A stretch of 64,000 nucleotides of DNA from Sipunculus nudus (lineage: Eukaryota; Annelida; Sipuncula; Golfingiida; Sipunculidae), in assembly GCA_026874595.1 (NCBI GenBank), contig CM049309.1, forward strand, positions 4,686,076 through 4,750,075, read 5' to 3'. The position numbers and the translations under genes are program-made. The notes beneath the pieces were generated by a model. The model did no database searches and was not told where the DNA came from. It worked only from the letters and a program-made list of their open reading frames with translations. Each line of letters opens with the position of its first letter. The first letter of the stretch is position 1. Of this stretch, positions 37,001 through 51,000 are shown in pieces.

Positions 37001-40000
37001 AGCCTTCATGTCCCGTTTCCCTTAGATATAATAAATGCCCATTGAATGATATTTAAACTATAGTTTATATCTTATATGTAGTTTAAGATGGATTCAATAG
37101 TAAGTATTAAATATAACTCAGAAGAGCACATATCAGGGATCATTGATAATCAGTCAGTAAAAAAATCCCGTAGTTGTTATATTGTAATAAGGTTACAATA
37201 AAGTGAGTAGAAATTCATAAAATTGCATGTATTAAGTTTTTATTAATTTATCGTGTGTCTCTCACAGATGGACAGATGTTGTAGAACAACACTACTCACT
37301 TCATTTGCATTTACAAGAAAGCCGAGCACCGGCAGACACTGAGGCCATGAATCGCCTTCAGTCTGTCCCCCCAAACTGGTCTCTGAACTGTGATGAAGAA
37401 GTGGTCCAGTTCCTGGCTGAGCATGCAGACACGAGCAATGAAAACCTTGGCAGCATCAAAAACTACGTAGAATCAATTGATGTGTCCTCATATTGTGTGA
37501 GTTGTCTTTGCTATGATATTTAACATGCATATTTTCTGTGTATAATTATGATATCTTTTAAAATCTTGAGCAGATCATGAAATAACAGAAATTATGGTGG
37601 GCATTAATGCAAATTGTAACTGTAATCCCTGTGTAGAACTACATTTAACAGATAATATTTATTATAATTGACATTTGCTTTAAATTGTGATGCAGCTCAT
37701 CTGAAGCCATGCCTTTTAAGGTCAAGCAAACCTACTTCAGATTTCATTATTTTGTAATATAATATACTTGCCTAAAAAGTTTAATTATATATATTTTACT
37801 TAAACCTATTTCCTGAAAGAAAGACATTTTTCCTATTTATTTTTCCACAAAAAAACAATTTGGTGTGATTTGTTAAAAAACTATTAGCACATCTATGAGT
37901 ACTGTCAACTTGGCAACAGTTGTCAGCCACAGGAAAAACCATGGTTAGTTCAAATTGTATATGTCAATAAAAGCTTAGTTTATCTGATGCTGTCAGCCCC
38001 AAAGATTTACTGAAGAATTAAAACGTATTGCGAGATTTAAGTAATTTTTAAATTTCCCTGTGACTTCTCACTTAATGCACCAGCTAATTACATCAGGGCC
38101 CAGTCTCTGTTTTTGATGCATTGTACCCTGCACATAAAAATCCCACTTGAATAGACCATGAATTCAGACAACTTCTCTAAAAATTTTACCAATATCCCAG
38201 TAAATTACCTGTTTCATGCTTACCAAGTGTATATGATGAAAAACAGTAATATAATATTTGCTTGGCAGGATGAAGATGGTGCCAAGAACCTGACGGACGG
38301 TGATCCTGATACATTCTGGGAGAGCGACGGCAGCCAAGGGCGACACTGGGTCAGACTCAAGATGAAGAAAGGGACGGTCATTAAGTAAGGTTCCCTAGAG
38401 TTAACCAATTAAACAGACTAACCAGTTAAACAGACTAATGATGTACCCATCATTTCAACATGTGATCTGTGACATATGGGTTTAAGTGTGCACATAAAAT
38501 GCCCCCCCCCCCCCTTAGCGAAACTGAGAACAATAAACCTGTTTAGGTTTGATAAAGGCATGAGGATGAGACATCCACCCAGGAATCTTTAAAAGCTGAA
38601 TAAGGCCATATCCACACTTGGTTCACATCTAAACCATATTATGCTAAACCAGTTTACTTAAGTTTGGAAAAAGTCTGCTATGCGTCTGCACTGTAGTTCT
38701 CGTTACAAAAGCCTAAACTGGTTTATCCAACAACAGTAGTGGTCAAGGATATTCACTGAAACTGACTCATTGGTACTAGAAGTGGATTTGCCTGTACACA
38801 CTAGAAACTGGTTTACTATTAACCAGACTAAAGTAAACTGCACTGCTGTAGACCGCCTTTCAAGTGGACTACAGTTAAACAAACTGATGCAGAGTCATGG
38901 CCTACTGCAGACAGAGTAAATCGATTCACGATCCAGATTATTTGCTAGTGCAGATATGGCCTAACACTTGGACCATACCCAAATCCTCAATTATAGTAGA
39001 ATACAAGACAAGTACCAATAACTACACCGTTACTCGTCCAGTCAATGGTAATCTAAGAAAACATGACAGGAAACAGTTTGGCTGTTTCTGTTGAATTGTG
39101 TTCTGATATGAAATAGAGAATAAAGATTGTTTAGATCAGAAGGTGGTCAACAATTCAGGGACTTTTTCTTGATTTAATTATTTGTGTGTGTGTTCTTTTA
39201 TGGCATCTTTGTTTAACTCTGCAAATATGTTTTCTGAGTATATCTAGGAGTGGTTGTACAAAAGTTATAGACTACTCTATGATACAACACTGATATTCAA
39301 ATCTCTTACTTATTATAAGAAAGATAGTTTATAACCAGCAAGGGAGAGAAATGAACTGTCATCTGTTTTCAGTACCATGGGTAGAACTAGTAAAAGATTT
39401 ATTGATGTATCAGTATATGGATTAATTTGTGATAGTATGAAATATTTGTCATCATTATTTAGGACAATACTAATTGTATGCTGTCTTTGTTACCGGTTTT
39501 CCCTGTCTGAAAATGTGAATCATACTGATTGTGTTTGTATTCTAAGTCTCTCCTAAATGTTTTTGTTTTATAGGAAGCTGTTGGTAACAATTGATGGCAA
39601 TGATGACAACTATATGCCGTCAAGGATTGTTGTGATGGGAGGAGACCAAGGGAATATGAGAGAACTGAATGAAACTCCTGTAGATCTGTAAGTACATGAA
39701 TGAAATGAATGAAACCCCTGTAAGTCTGTAAGTACATGAAAGAACTCCATGAAACTCCTGTAGATCTGTAAGTACATGAAAGAACTCCATGAAACTCCTT
39801 TATATCTGTAAGTACATGAAAGAACTCCATACAACTCCTGTTGATCTGTAAGTACATGAAAGAACTCCATGAAACTCCTGTAGATCTGTGAGTACATGAA
39901 GGAACTGAATGAAACTCCTGTAGATCTATAAGTACGTGGAAGAACTCCATGAAACTCCTGTTGCTCCATAAGTACATGAAAACAAAAACTCAAAGAAAAC

Positions 40001-43000
40001 TCTTGTAGATCTGTAAATGCATGAAAGAACTTGAAACTCCTGTAGATCTGTTAGTACATGAAGGAACTGAATGAAACTCCTGTAGATCTGTGAGTACATG
40101 AAAGAAACTGAATGAAACTCCTGTAAATCTGTAAGTACATGAATTATAAGTACAGACCAAGCCTGTAGATTTATAAGAACATGAAAGAACTAAATAAAAC
40201 TTCTGTAGATTTGTAATATATGAAAGAACTTTATGAAAATCCTTGGAGAACTGGTAGTCATGTTCAGTAACAAAGTAAAACATGATTGATAAAAAATTCA
40301 ATAAAATTTCTGTATATCTTCAGGAGCCCAGTAGGTTGACCCCAGGAGGGTTGAGTTATATTAATTGTCAGTTTGTGGCCTGTTACAGAGCCCTGGACCG
40401 TGTTATTGACCTGGCCATACTGGATGAACAAAAGGAACACTTCCCATACATTGAGATCTGGATCAAGGAATGCAAAGGTGAGACTACACCTCAGGACTAA
40501 TTAGTTAACGAAACATGTCCTAAGGGGGGTATACGTACAGTAGTTGTAACATGATAGAAAATCTTTAACACATAAACTTCAGCATGTTCTTTGGTGTCCA
40601 CAGCCAATACAGATCCTTCAGGTCTTCTTTCATAAAGTGCATGTCATAATATGTGCATTATATCTTTTATGATCAGTAATAGAGGATATGCATATGGAAT
40701 ATGATGATGTGGATGTGACCATATCACTGCTTATAATGATATTGTTCTTTATTGTCTATCTATATTGTCAAAGAAATAATTATAATGATTAAAACACCAT
40801 GATAAATACGACCTTTGGAGTGTTCACATTGATGACTTGATATGTAATGAGACACTATTATATCTTAAATGTCAAATACTGTCACATCATAGTTAACATT
40901 ATACTGTCATAAGACTTTATTGATCTCATGTCCCAGATAATGTCACATTATGGGCATCCATATAAGGTGATGAAATGTCAGTTTATCTCAAAATGTCACA
41001 TAAAATCCTATCATGGATAAAATGGTAATGTGATGAGACACCATGTTGTTATGTCGCTGATGACATCACATTAAGGATGACCTGAATATATGATCAGACA
41101 GTAATTTATCTTGTGATGTTACAGATGATGGGATTGACACCAGGATACACGCCATTAAGATTAAATCTACAAGAGAAAAGGAGATGGGGCTGAGTAAAGA
41201 CTTGTTCAAGTCGGAGAATCTGGTGCGCTATCCCAAGCTCGAGAGTTTTAATGAAGATATTTTGTACCGAAGGACACAAGTATTGTTGAGGTAAGAACAG
41301 AGGAGTTTTCAGATGGAACCTGTAACATGTGCTCATGGTGTCATATCACTGGACTGATTGTTCAGTTGATCATTTAGACAAACCTATGTAGAATAACATG
41401 TTAAATAACTTTCCTCCTCATGCCACTGTTTATAAGTTATAACTTTGTCTGTCCCATTGTCTGTTGGTCCGTCCGTCAGGATTCCTTTCCATGCAATTAG
41501 TTTCCTAAATATTATCTGATTTAATTTAAATTTGGGTCACTGATTGCTCTCATGCATACCCTGGTTTGGATTGGTTTTGGAGTGTCTGTTTGAAAATTTA
41601 TTCTCACCAGCTCCAAAACAAAATTATCAAATTTTGGTCCTATTTCACAACCAAAATTATAACATGTGGAGACATCTTCAGGCCAAAATAAAAACTAAAA
41701 GACATTGATAAGGCAAGCATGAAAGACAACAAGAGAGAAAGGTTGGGGATATAAATTCCATGAATTTGCTTTGTAGCTGTTATTTTTGACAAAAGCCTTG
41801 TTTATGCTTGTATTACTGACAATCATATTTGACAATGATATTTTATTATTCTTAACTAAACTCATGGTATATCCTTGAATTACTGACTGTGATATTTCAT
41901 TTCCAGGTTTGTTAATTTATTAGACAGTGTCCTTCCATACCTGGTCCCTGCCTGGGAGTACTCTATAGGATCTTACCATTCACTTCAGGTGGGTCATTTT
42001 TCTTACTCTTTGTTATATTAAATACTGAATCATATACAAAGATATTGGCTCATATCACTAATTAATGCTATCAACCTGGTATCATTATAATAAAAACACA
42101 TTGACAAGGCAGACATACACATCAGATTAAGCTAAGTCAGGGTGGGAAAGAGGTCAATGAATACCCGAAGTGTGAAAGTATGAATTTATAAAATCATAAA
42201 CATTTACAATGAGTGATCTTTGCAGGCTTTTGGATTAAAGGAATATTTATGCAGTATTCATTACAAATAAAACTATAATCGGCTGTACTACAGGTTTCTT
42301 GTGCACAGCCACTTGTTGTTGTGACAGTTTTGTCCTCTCATATCCGGAGACTTCCTCAGGCCGTGGAACCACTAATGCTCGCAGGTAGATGGCCTTTTTG
42401 TGCTAGGAGTGGGTTGTAGAGTTAGGGCTGGTCATGTTGTCCAACATCATGATTTAGCATAACGGGTCTTTCTTAAAGGCTAGGTGTGAATGGCCTCACA
42501 TATCCATTTGGTTTGCCTGCATATTTCTCTAGTCATCACAGTAATACTATCCCAGTTAGTCACATGGTGTTTTTGGCTAGTCCGGCCTGACAATGCCAAT
42601 TTGTGTAGGATGTAAGTAGATGCCATACGCTGTGATCTACAACCCGCTTTTTGCACCCAAACAGCATCTACCAGTGAGCAGTAGTTGTCCCACAGTCTGA
42701 TGATATCTGCTGATATGAGTGGGTGAAACTGTCACAACAACAAATAGGTGGCTTAGCATAAGAAACCTATAGTATGTAATATACTATACCAGCCTTATGC
42801 AGTTGTTAAGAGATATAAGTCATAGAATAAGTGCCTAAAACTGTGTTTTATTGTTATGATTATTTGAGAAAAATGCTTTTTATCTCCTTTGTTCATGGAT
42901 TTCATTCAAGAATATTTGGAAGTCTATTGCGTCTTCTCAGTATGTATTCTGATTTGCATATAGTCTTAGTGCAGTTGTTCATCCCCTATTTGAATTTTGA

Positions 43001-44957
43001 TGTATAATTCTCTGAAAGATTCTGGATCTTTAATTATGGCATACATAAAAAAAATTGCAGTTGACAATGTGTTTTTTTCTCCAAGTCAGTTGTGAATAAT
43101 GTCTTGTAAATTTAAGGATCTTAACAGTTTCACTTTAATAGTTAAACACACTCTTTTCTCTGTTTCCTGGCTTAATTATCACTTATTTTTGTATTTCTAT
43201 TATAGACCATAAGACAGTTTTTAACCCTCTCAAAAAGAAGAACATCTCTCATAGACAGATTTCTAATGGATACATATAGGTAATTTTTATCATTTAATTC
43301 CTGTATAACGGTGGTATTTTATTAATCTTTAGACAACAACAAAATCATATTTTACAAGGTACTAATGCTTCTTTTGAAATTTTTAAAATCCTAATAAGAC
43401 CAGGTTAAAAATAAAAAATATAATTACTTAGTCACCTTTTTTACTATAGTATTCTCTTACATATAAATAATGTTGCAAACATCAAGGTGACCACTCTTTT
43501 TGTTGTTACTGTAAATATTTGGTAATGAAATTTTAGTTTGATTCTTTGACTTCTATACGAGTCATTTCTTCTACGTATTTTTACACTTCTTTAAAACTGA
43601 AATAATTTCATCTTAGTAAATATTAAGCATAAGTCAGAATGAAGAGATTTCTTGAAAATTAGTAATGAACACTTTTCTACCAAGAAACGAAAATATACTG
43701 TATATGTTTACAGTCGACCAGCAAGAATGCCAAAGCTTTATATCAACAGACGGTTAGCAGCTGAACACAGGGCAGATCCATCTCAAGACCCAGATTGTAA
43801 AAACACAGTGTTTAATCAAATCTACGAAGGCTTAAAACCAAGGGACCAGAGGGAGAAACCACTGGACTACAGGTAAAATCTGGAATAGTTTCTGATGACC
43901 AAGGTAATGCATCAGTTGTGATAAAAAAATGTGACAGTGCCAAATCTTATACTAGGAATATATTGTAAACATGAAATACATTGTTCTCTCAAGGAAAGAT
44001 AATAGTATTTACTAAGATTTCATTCTGACTGGCATCTGTGGCTCAGGGGTAGAGCACAAGACTCGAAGTTAAAATCTCAGCCCAGGACATAAGATTTTCA
44101 CGTTCGGCCCCTACCCAGGGTAAGCGCTCTGCAGGCTTAATGGGAAGGCTGTGCCCCACAGCTGTGTATCACTCACAAACAATGCGTCTTTGTGGGTGGG
44201 GTGGGGGTCCTTGGTGTTATGATGAAGCAATGGGGATGATTACACATCCAGTACCCACAGGTGCGTTAGACACCAGACCTGGGTGACACCAGGATACAAA
44301 AATAGTATGATAGGACACAAGTGCTACTGCCCTGTCACATAGTCCCAAACCAAGACTGAACTCTGCAGATGTACATACTTTGATTAAGAATTGGTTAAGA
44401 GAGCTTAAAAATGGAGCCAGTTACCTCCCCCCAAAATAATTATTTAAAAAAAAAAGTTTTTGTTCGGAAAATTTTCCTGATACCTATTCACAGTAGAAAT
44501 AAACTTGCCCTGGGTGAGATCAGTGGTGTGTTATAAAACATAAAACAGCCACCTGTGCTACTGTTATAAATCTGAATATTTTTTATTCATGACATACTGT
44601 AGATCCCCATTTTTTTGCTGCATGTCTATTTATAGCTGCATCCTGAGTTTTTAAGGTCCCAGTAGCTCTAACTGAAGTGCAAATACTAAAAACTCCCTTA
44701 AAAACCACTTCCAGACTCTGTCCCTGGCTTAGATCTAGCAATAATCAACTGCACAGAGCAAATAAATCATGGCATAGCTGCTTCAATGATCAATAAAATA
44801 AATTGTATTGATTATCGAGGTTAATATGTGCCGATGTACATACCTGTTTAACGAGTACTCTTGCTTGTTAAATTTACTTGTAAAACTTATTTTCACAGTT
44901 GTGAAACAGATTGATTTATCTTCAAGTAAGAATACACGAATTTTGTCAAAAAATATG

Positions 44958-45030
<73 letters not shown>

Positions 45031-48000
45031 TTACAAAATATTTATAATATTTTTTAAATCTTTAAATTAATTTCAATTTTAATTTTTTTTAATTTTCCGA
45101 TCTGAAGTATGATTTGTTATTTGATATAACCTAACAGGTGGCCCAGCAGACATGACGACCAGTGGTGGGAGTGTAAGTTTATCGCTGAGGGAATCATTGA
45201 TCAAGGTGGAGGCTTTAGAGACAGTTTATCTGACCTCGCGGATGAATTGTGCCCTATTGCTAGTGATGTCCCTGTACCTCTTCCATTTTTTGTCAGGTCA
45301 CCAAACCAGGTAGGTTTTAATGTTCCAAACTGTTTTCATAGATAAGAATAATTTGAACACTCACTTGTTCAGAATCCAGCTTTCGCTATTTTTTTTTTTT
45401 TTTAATATTTCTGCATCAATACATCATAAGTGTTAATGCGATGGATTTTTAACTCTTATTTTTGTTTGTGAAGAGGTTAATTGTGCTTGAAAACTTTTTC
45501 CACAAGTTATATTTAAGGATAATAAAACAAACTAGTTCTCTCTGACTTAATTTTGCAACCTATGAACTGGAACAGGATTTTAATGTTGAGACCAACAGTA
45601 AATGTTTGTTCTGTTCATGATACATCTGAACCATTTTAGAAGTAGCTGACCATTACTTTAAGCCTCAGTGTACTAACAAAAGTTGACTGACAGTTAACAT
45701 AAGTATTGAAGTTTTCATTTCTAATTTTGTTTATTTAAAATGTGTGAGAAATAAGTTTATTTTGAAGTAAAGAAATGTTAGATTATTATTTACACTCTTA
45801 AAATCATTTTATTTTTCATAAATGACACTATATTTGTGGGTTTGAGAACCTTTGCTCTTCTCCCTGTTTGTTACAACAGCTGAGCTTTAAAAATATTTGT
45901 ATTTCAAAGTCATATCATCATTTTAATGATGTTTCCTTTCATGTAAATAATTTTACTGGCTCTTCCTTCAGTCTCTCGTAGGTTCCAATATAAACAGGGA
46001 TGTGTATGTCCCCAACCCTTCATGTAAGGAGCTACATAAATACGAGTGGATCGGCAAGCTGATGGGAGCCTGTCTCCGAGGCAGAGAGAGCCTAGTGAGT
46101 AAAAATATAGTGAAGATTCTAACAGACTACCTAATTCTTTGTTTTGTGGCCATATATTTCCTTCTGTTTAACTACCTGGGAAATTTGTAAATATCATTAC
46201 TACGTTCTCAGTTATTGACAGCATCAGTGAATATGCCAGAACTGTAATTCTTAGTACTTCCAAAAAGAAAGACTACAAGGTCAAGGCTAAAACATGTATT
46301 GAGTTCTCAGCAATTTTTTAAGAAACCAGTGAAGGACAATTTTTTTTAATTTTAAATTTTCAATAAAATTTCATATCATTCAGAGATAACATGATGATAG
46401 AATTGATTTGCTTTAACAGCACATCATAAAAAAAATTAAAATTTTATCAAAATATTATTATTTTCTTTTCTTTAAAGAAATGTCCAAGTAGCTGGAACTT
46501 TATTTTTGTAAATTTCTAAAAAAAAATAATTTTTTTTTGGGGGGGGGGGGGGTAGGGGTTGTTAAAAAGTGCTGAGTGCAGTGCCTGATATTTTTTCTTA
46601 ATGATATTGATTTACTGCATGACTAATGCAGATTACTACAATTTCAACTGAACTAGTGACAGTTAACCTCAGGCATGCAAGTTGTTGTTAAATGACAGTC
46701 ATTTTTTCATACACATTTTTCTAACCCATATTGTTATCTAAGTTATATATTGTTTTATTAGTGCAGCAAGTTTAACCTTTGTGGGATTCTGTGTGTAAGA
46801 GATAATTAATACAAACCTCATCTGCAATCACCTGAGTCGTGAGGTACATGTGTGTCATGAGTATGGGCATCAGTGTTTTATGCTATGTTCCAGGTGCTGA
46901 CTCTGCCAATGTTTTTCTGGAAGCAGCTGGCGGGGGAGAGTGTCACATGGTCACGTGACTTTCACACCGTGGATGCTGCTGAGGTAAGATGGGTGTAGAG
47001 GTTGCCATAGAAACACTATTCATGGTAAAAGTTGGAGAACCATAATGCTCAAAATTCCATTCTTTAATCAAAGTTAAGTTCTACTAATTAAAATAGTGAG
47101 ATGAACATAATTATGTTCAACCAATAGCGGGCCATTCTTCCATATTCACACCTCTGCCAGGAGGTATTGTAATTCTCTCTCGGTTATTTTTTTAAACGCC
47201 CGTCTATGATGGGACTTATTATGGTATACCCACCGGACAACCATCAGTCTGTTAACTTTTAGTGTCCCTGCTATAACTTACCATGGCTTTGATGGATTTT
47301 CATGAAAACTCACCATAACTACTTACCAATATATTATCTTGCCTGAGTTTCTATTTAATCCATGCATATTTAATGAGGTGAGAGGTCACAAGGCTACTTT
47401 GTGGTGTTGTCTCGATAACTTATCAGGAATATGTGGATTTTGATGAATCTCAGCAGAAATATAAACCAATATATTCCTTCCCGTAAGTTTGATTGACAGC
47501 AAAATACATGCATTCTCAGCAAAAAACATACATAATTAATGAGTTCACAGGTCACCAGACTTTTGTGTTGCCATGATTACCTAACAAAATTCTTATGGAT
47601 ATTCGAGAAACAGTATAAATATTAATCAATTCAGTTCCTCACCTAAATTTAATTCTCAGCTAATTTCATGCCTATTTGATGAGGTCAGAGGTCACTAGAC
47701 ATAAGATGGGCATATTATGCACATATGCAGTGCTCTTGTTGCTGTTTGGTTTGTCTGTTAGCAGCTTTACTAAAAAAGTTATGAGTGGATTTTGATAAAA
47801 TCATGAGGTTTATGGTAACATGCAAGGAACAATCCTTTTAACTTTTAGAGATAATCTTGATCAACTTAATTTTATTAGGAAATTTAAGTGAAGGCAAAAG
47901 TGATTTGGGAGCATCCCACAATAGGGGCCACCATATGGTGAAGGCTTGCATTCCTTATAATACATATTTCTAGTTGATATATTTAACAAACTACAATGTT

Positions 48001-51000
48001 ACACTTTGAAACCTTTGTTCTTCTACAGTATTATTTATTCGAGGAACATGGGGAAAAGCTCTTCATCATTGTATCCGCCAAAACGAAGTTTTGCGGATAC
48101 TATGTTTTTGACCGGGTTCCGCCGCCGCCGCGTTCGTTTCCGGAGAACTCCTCTGAGACTACTGGACAGATTTTTCCGAAACTTACACAAATTATCGGGT
48201 CACATGTGAACTGGTGCCTAACCAAGTGACCTTGACCTCTGACCTTTCGTCTCTGCCCAGCTTCCGTTTGTGCGTCTGTTTCCACACATAATCCCATATA
48301 TCTCAGGAACTGTTTGACTGATCCGGAAAAAATTTTTACACAAATGTAGCCCTGGGATAGCTTTATAACATACACAACAAAAGGTGGCGCCACCTGCAAC
48401 CATGTTTGCACAGTGTCCATCTGTTCATCTGCCTGGGGTTAAAATCACTCATATCTCTGCAGTGGTTTTACTAATTCACCTAAAATTCGGCATGCATATA
48501 CATCCTAGATAGCTTTCTCGATTTTGTGACAGGTGGCGCCACCTACATTCACGTTAATGCTCCACACATAATCCCATATATCTCGGAACCGTTTGACCGA
48601 TCCGGAAAAATTTTTTACACAAATGTAGCCCTGGGATAGCTTTATAACATACACAACAAAAGGTGGCGCCACCTGCAACCATGTTTGCACAGTGTCCATT
48701 TGTTCATCTGCCTGGGGTTAAAATCACTCATATCTCTGCAGTGGTTTGACTAATTCACCTAAAATTCGGCATGTGTATACATCCTAGATAGCTTTCTTGA
48801 TTTTATGACAGGTGGCGCCACCTACATTCACGTTAACACTCCACACATAAATCCATATATCTCAGGAACCGTTTGACCGATCCGGAAAAATGTTTTACAC
48901 AAATGTAGCCCTGGGATAGCTTTATAACATACACAACAAAAGGTGGCGCCACCTGCAACCATGTTTGCACAGTGTCCATTTGTTAATCTGCCTGGGGTTA
49001 AAATCACTCATATCTCTGCAGTGGTTTGACTAATTCACCTAAAATTCGGCATGTGTATACATCCTAGATAGCTTTCTTGATTTTATGACAGGTGGCGCCA
49101 CCTACATTCACGTTTATGCTGCAGACATCCAAGCTCATATCTCGGCAACCGTTTGACCAATCAGGAAAAAAACTTTACACAAATGTAGCCCTTGGATAGC
49201 TTTATAACATGAACAAAAATGGTGGCGCCACCTGCAGCCATTTTTGCACAGCGTCCATCTGTTTGTCTGCTGTGGGATAAAATTACTCATATCTCTGCAG
49301 TGGTTTGACTTTTCCACATGAAATTTTGCATGTGTATATATCTTGGATAGTTTCTCGTTCAAATAACAGGTGGCGCCACCTACAATCATGTTTATGTGGC
49401 AGAGATCCATTCTAATATTTAACACATGTAACTCTATATCCCCTTGCCACTCAATCAATGCCTCACTTCACCCGTCCTTCTCTGATTTTGGCGGATACAC
49501 GTAGTCGCTTGTCGACTACCCGTATTCTAGTTTACATTGTGATCTTCTTAAATACCAAGTGTAAACCAGTCGTTATCTTAGGTTCTTACCAGTGTATAAT
49601 AGATTATTTTTTTTGTAATAATAAATCAGAGAAATAAATAATCATTAATGGACCTCCTTACAAATATCTTTTTCTACAGGTAAAACTCATAGACAATCTG
49701 GAAAATATGACAGAGGAGTTGTTCAAGGGATTTTTTGCTGATTTACGGAAGTGGCAGTGTGTGTTAAGTGACGGGACAGTGGTACCGCTAAAACCAAATG
49801 GCATGGAGATAAGTGTAACCTACGATGACAGACTGGAATATGCTGAGAAGCTGAAACAGACCAGGATGTGTGAAGCTGATGCCCAGGTGTGCTTCATTTA
49901 TAAAATATTGATTTAATGTAAAGCCAAGGTTCATATGCCCTTAAAACATTAAAATCCATGACTTTGAAATGTGAAATTTCCTTTATTAAAATGTTGTGAA
50001 TTCTTGAAAATGACAATAAATTGTTTATGTTATAAGTTTAAACTTTCAGATAGTTTAAGATATATTCCATCAATATTCTCATGTCAGAACCTTATAATTT
50101 TGTATGTTATTATGAATTAATTGTGCATGGTAAATTAACACTTACATTCTTTCCCATTTCAGCTGGCTGGCATTTATTGTTTATAATTGTATGTTATTTA
50201 GGTTGGCATGATCAGACAGGGCTTGCTATCTGTGGTGCCTCAAGCTGTCCTGGATCTACTGACCTGGCAGGAACTAGAGAAGAGGATTTGTGGAGATCCC
50301 ATCATCACAGTGGAATCGTTGAAAAAGACAAGTGAGTGTATCCAGACTGCTGTTACACGAGTCACATAACTTGTCCTCACACAGTATTTGTTACATAGTC
50401 AGTGTAACTGTTATAAAACCCATCCCCTAATAGTTACCAATAAAATCTCCATATAGCTAACAAAAATAAACTGTACTATCAAGTAAACCATTCTGTTCAT
50501 GGCTGGATCTTTGTATATTCTGTCAGGATTTAATTTTTTTTCACTTTACACATCCACATGTCTGTACACATCACCCTTCCTCAAGATGTCAATTCTACAG
50601 AAAACAGTACCTCATCCAGTAAGGCAGTGTGGGATAGCCAGGACTACCAGTCTGAACTGTCTAACTTTAAAATCATAATTTGCTACATCTTAAAAAAAAA
50701 CACCTGTTTCATTTCATATGCCTATGCTTACAATATATTGCTTTTTATATAAATGGCCTTGAAGCAGTTCTTATCCAGCATTTTGAAAGGACTACATTAC
50801 CCTCTTCACTACGTTTATACCTATGCTGCTGGTGTACGTAGAAGCCCCAGTGCATTGTGGGCAGCAGGTTTTGAAGCTAACAAACCTGAACCAGCAGAGT
50901 CGTACTGCTATGTTTGATTCGGTACAGTGTGTGTACACATGAATATTTAAATACAAGAATCACATGTAAACACAGCCTTGTATTGCATTTTTGTGGGGTT

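Noticed and set aside
39459-40301. Minus-strand ORFs of 172, 127 and 103 codons rich in SFMYLQ-type repeats
   Set aside because: Antisense reading of the 40-bp splice-donor array in HECTD3 intron 5. No independent signal.
44030-44110. tRNA gene
   Set aside because: Only the A-box-like head is good. The B box is diverged and no complete cloverleaf is possible; it fits a SINE head.
48100-49458. Minus-strand ORFs of 61 to 107 codons
   Set aside because: Repeated peptides (such as [20 protein letters not shown]) come from the 280-bp tandem element in intron 13.
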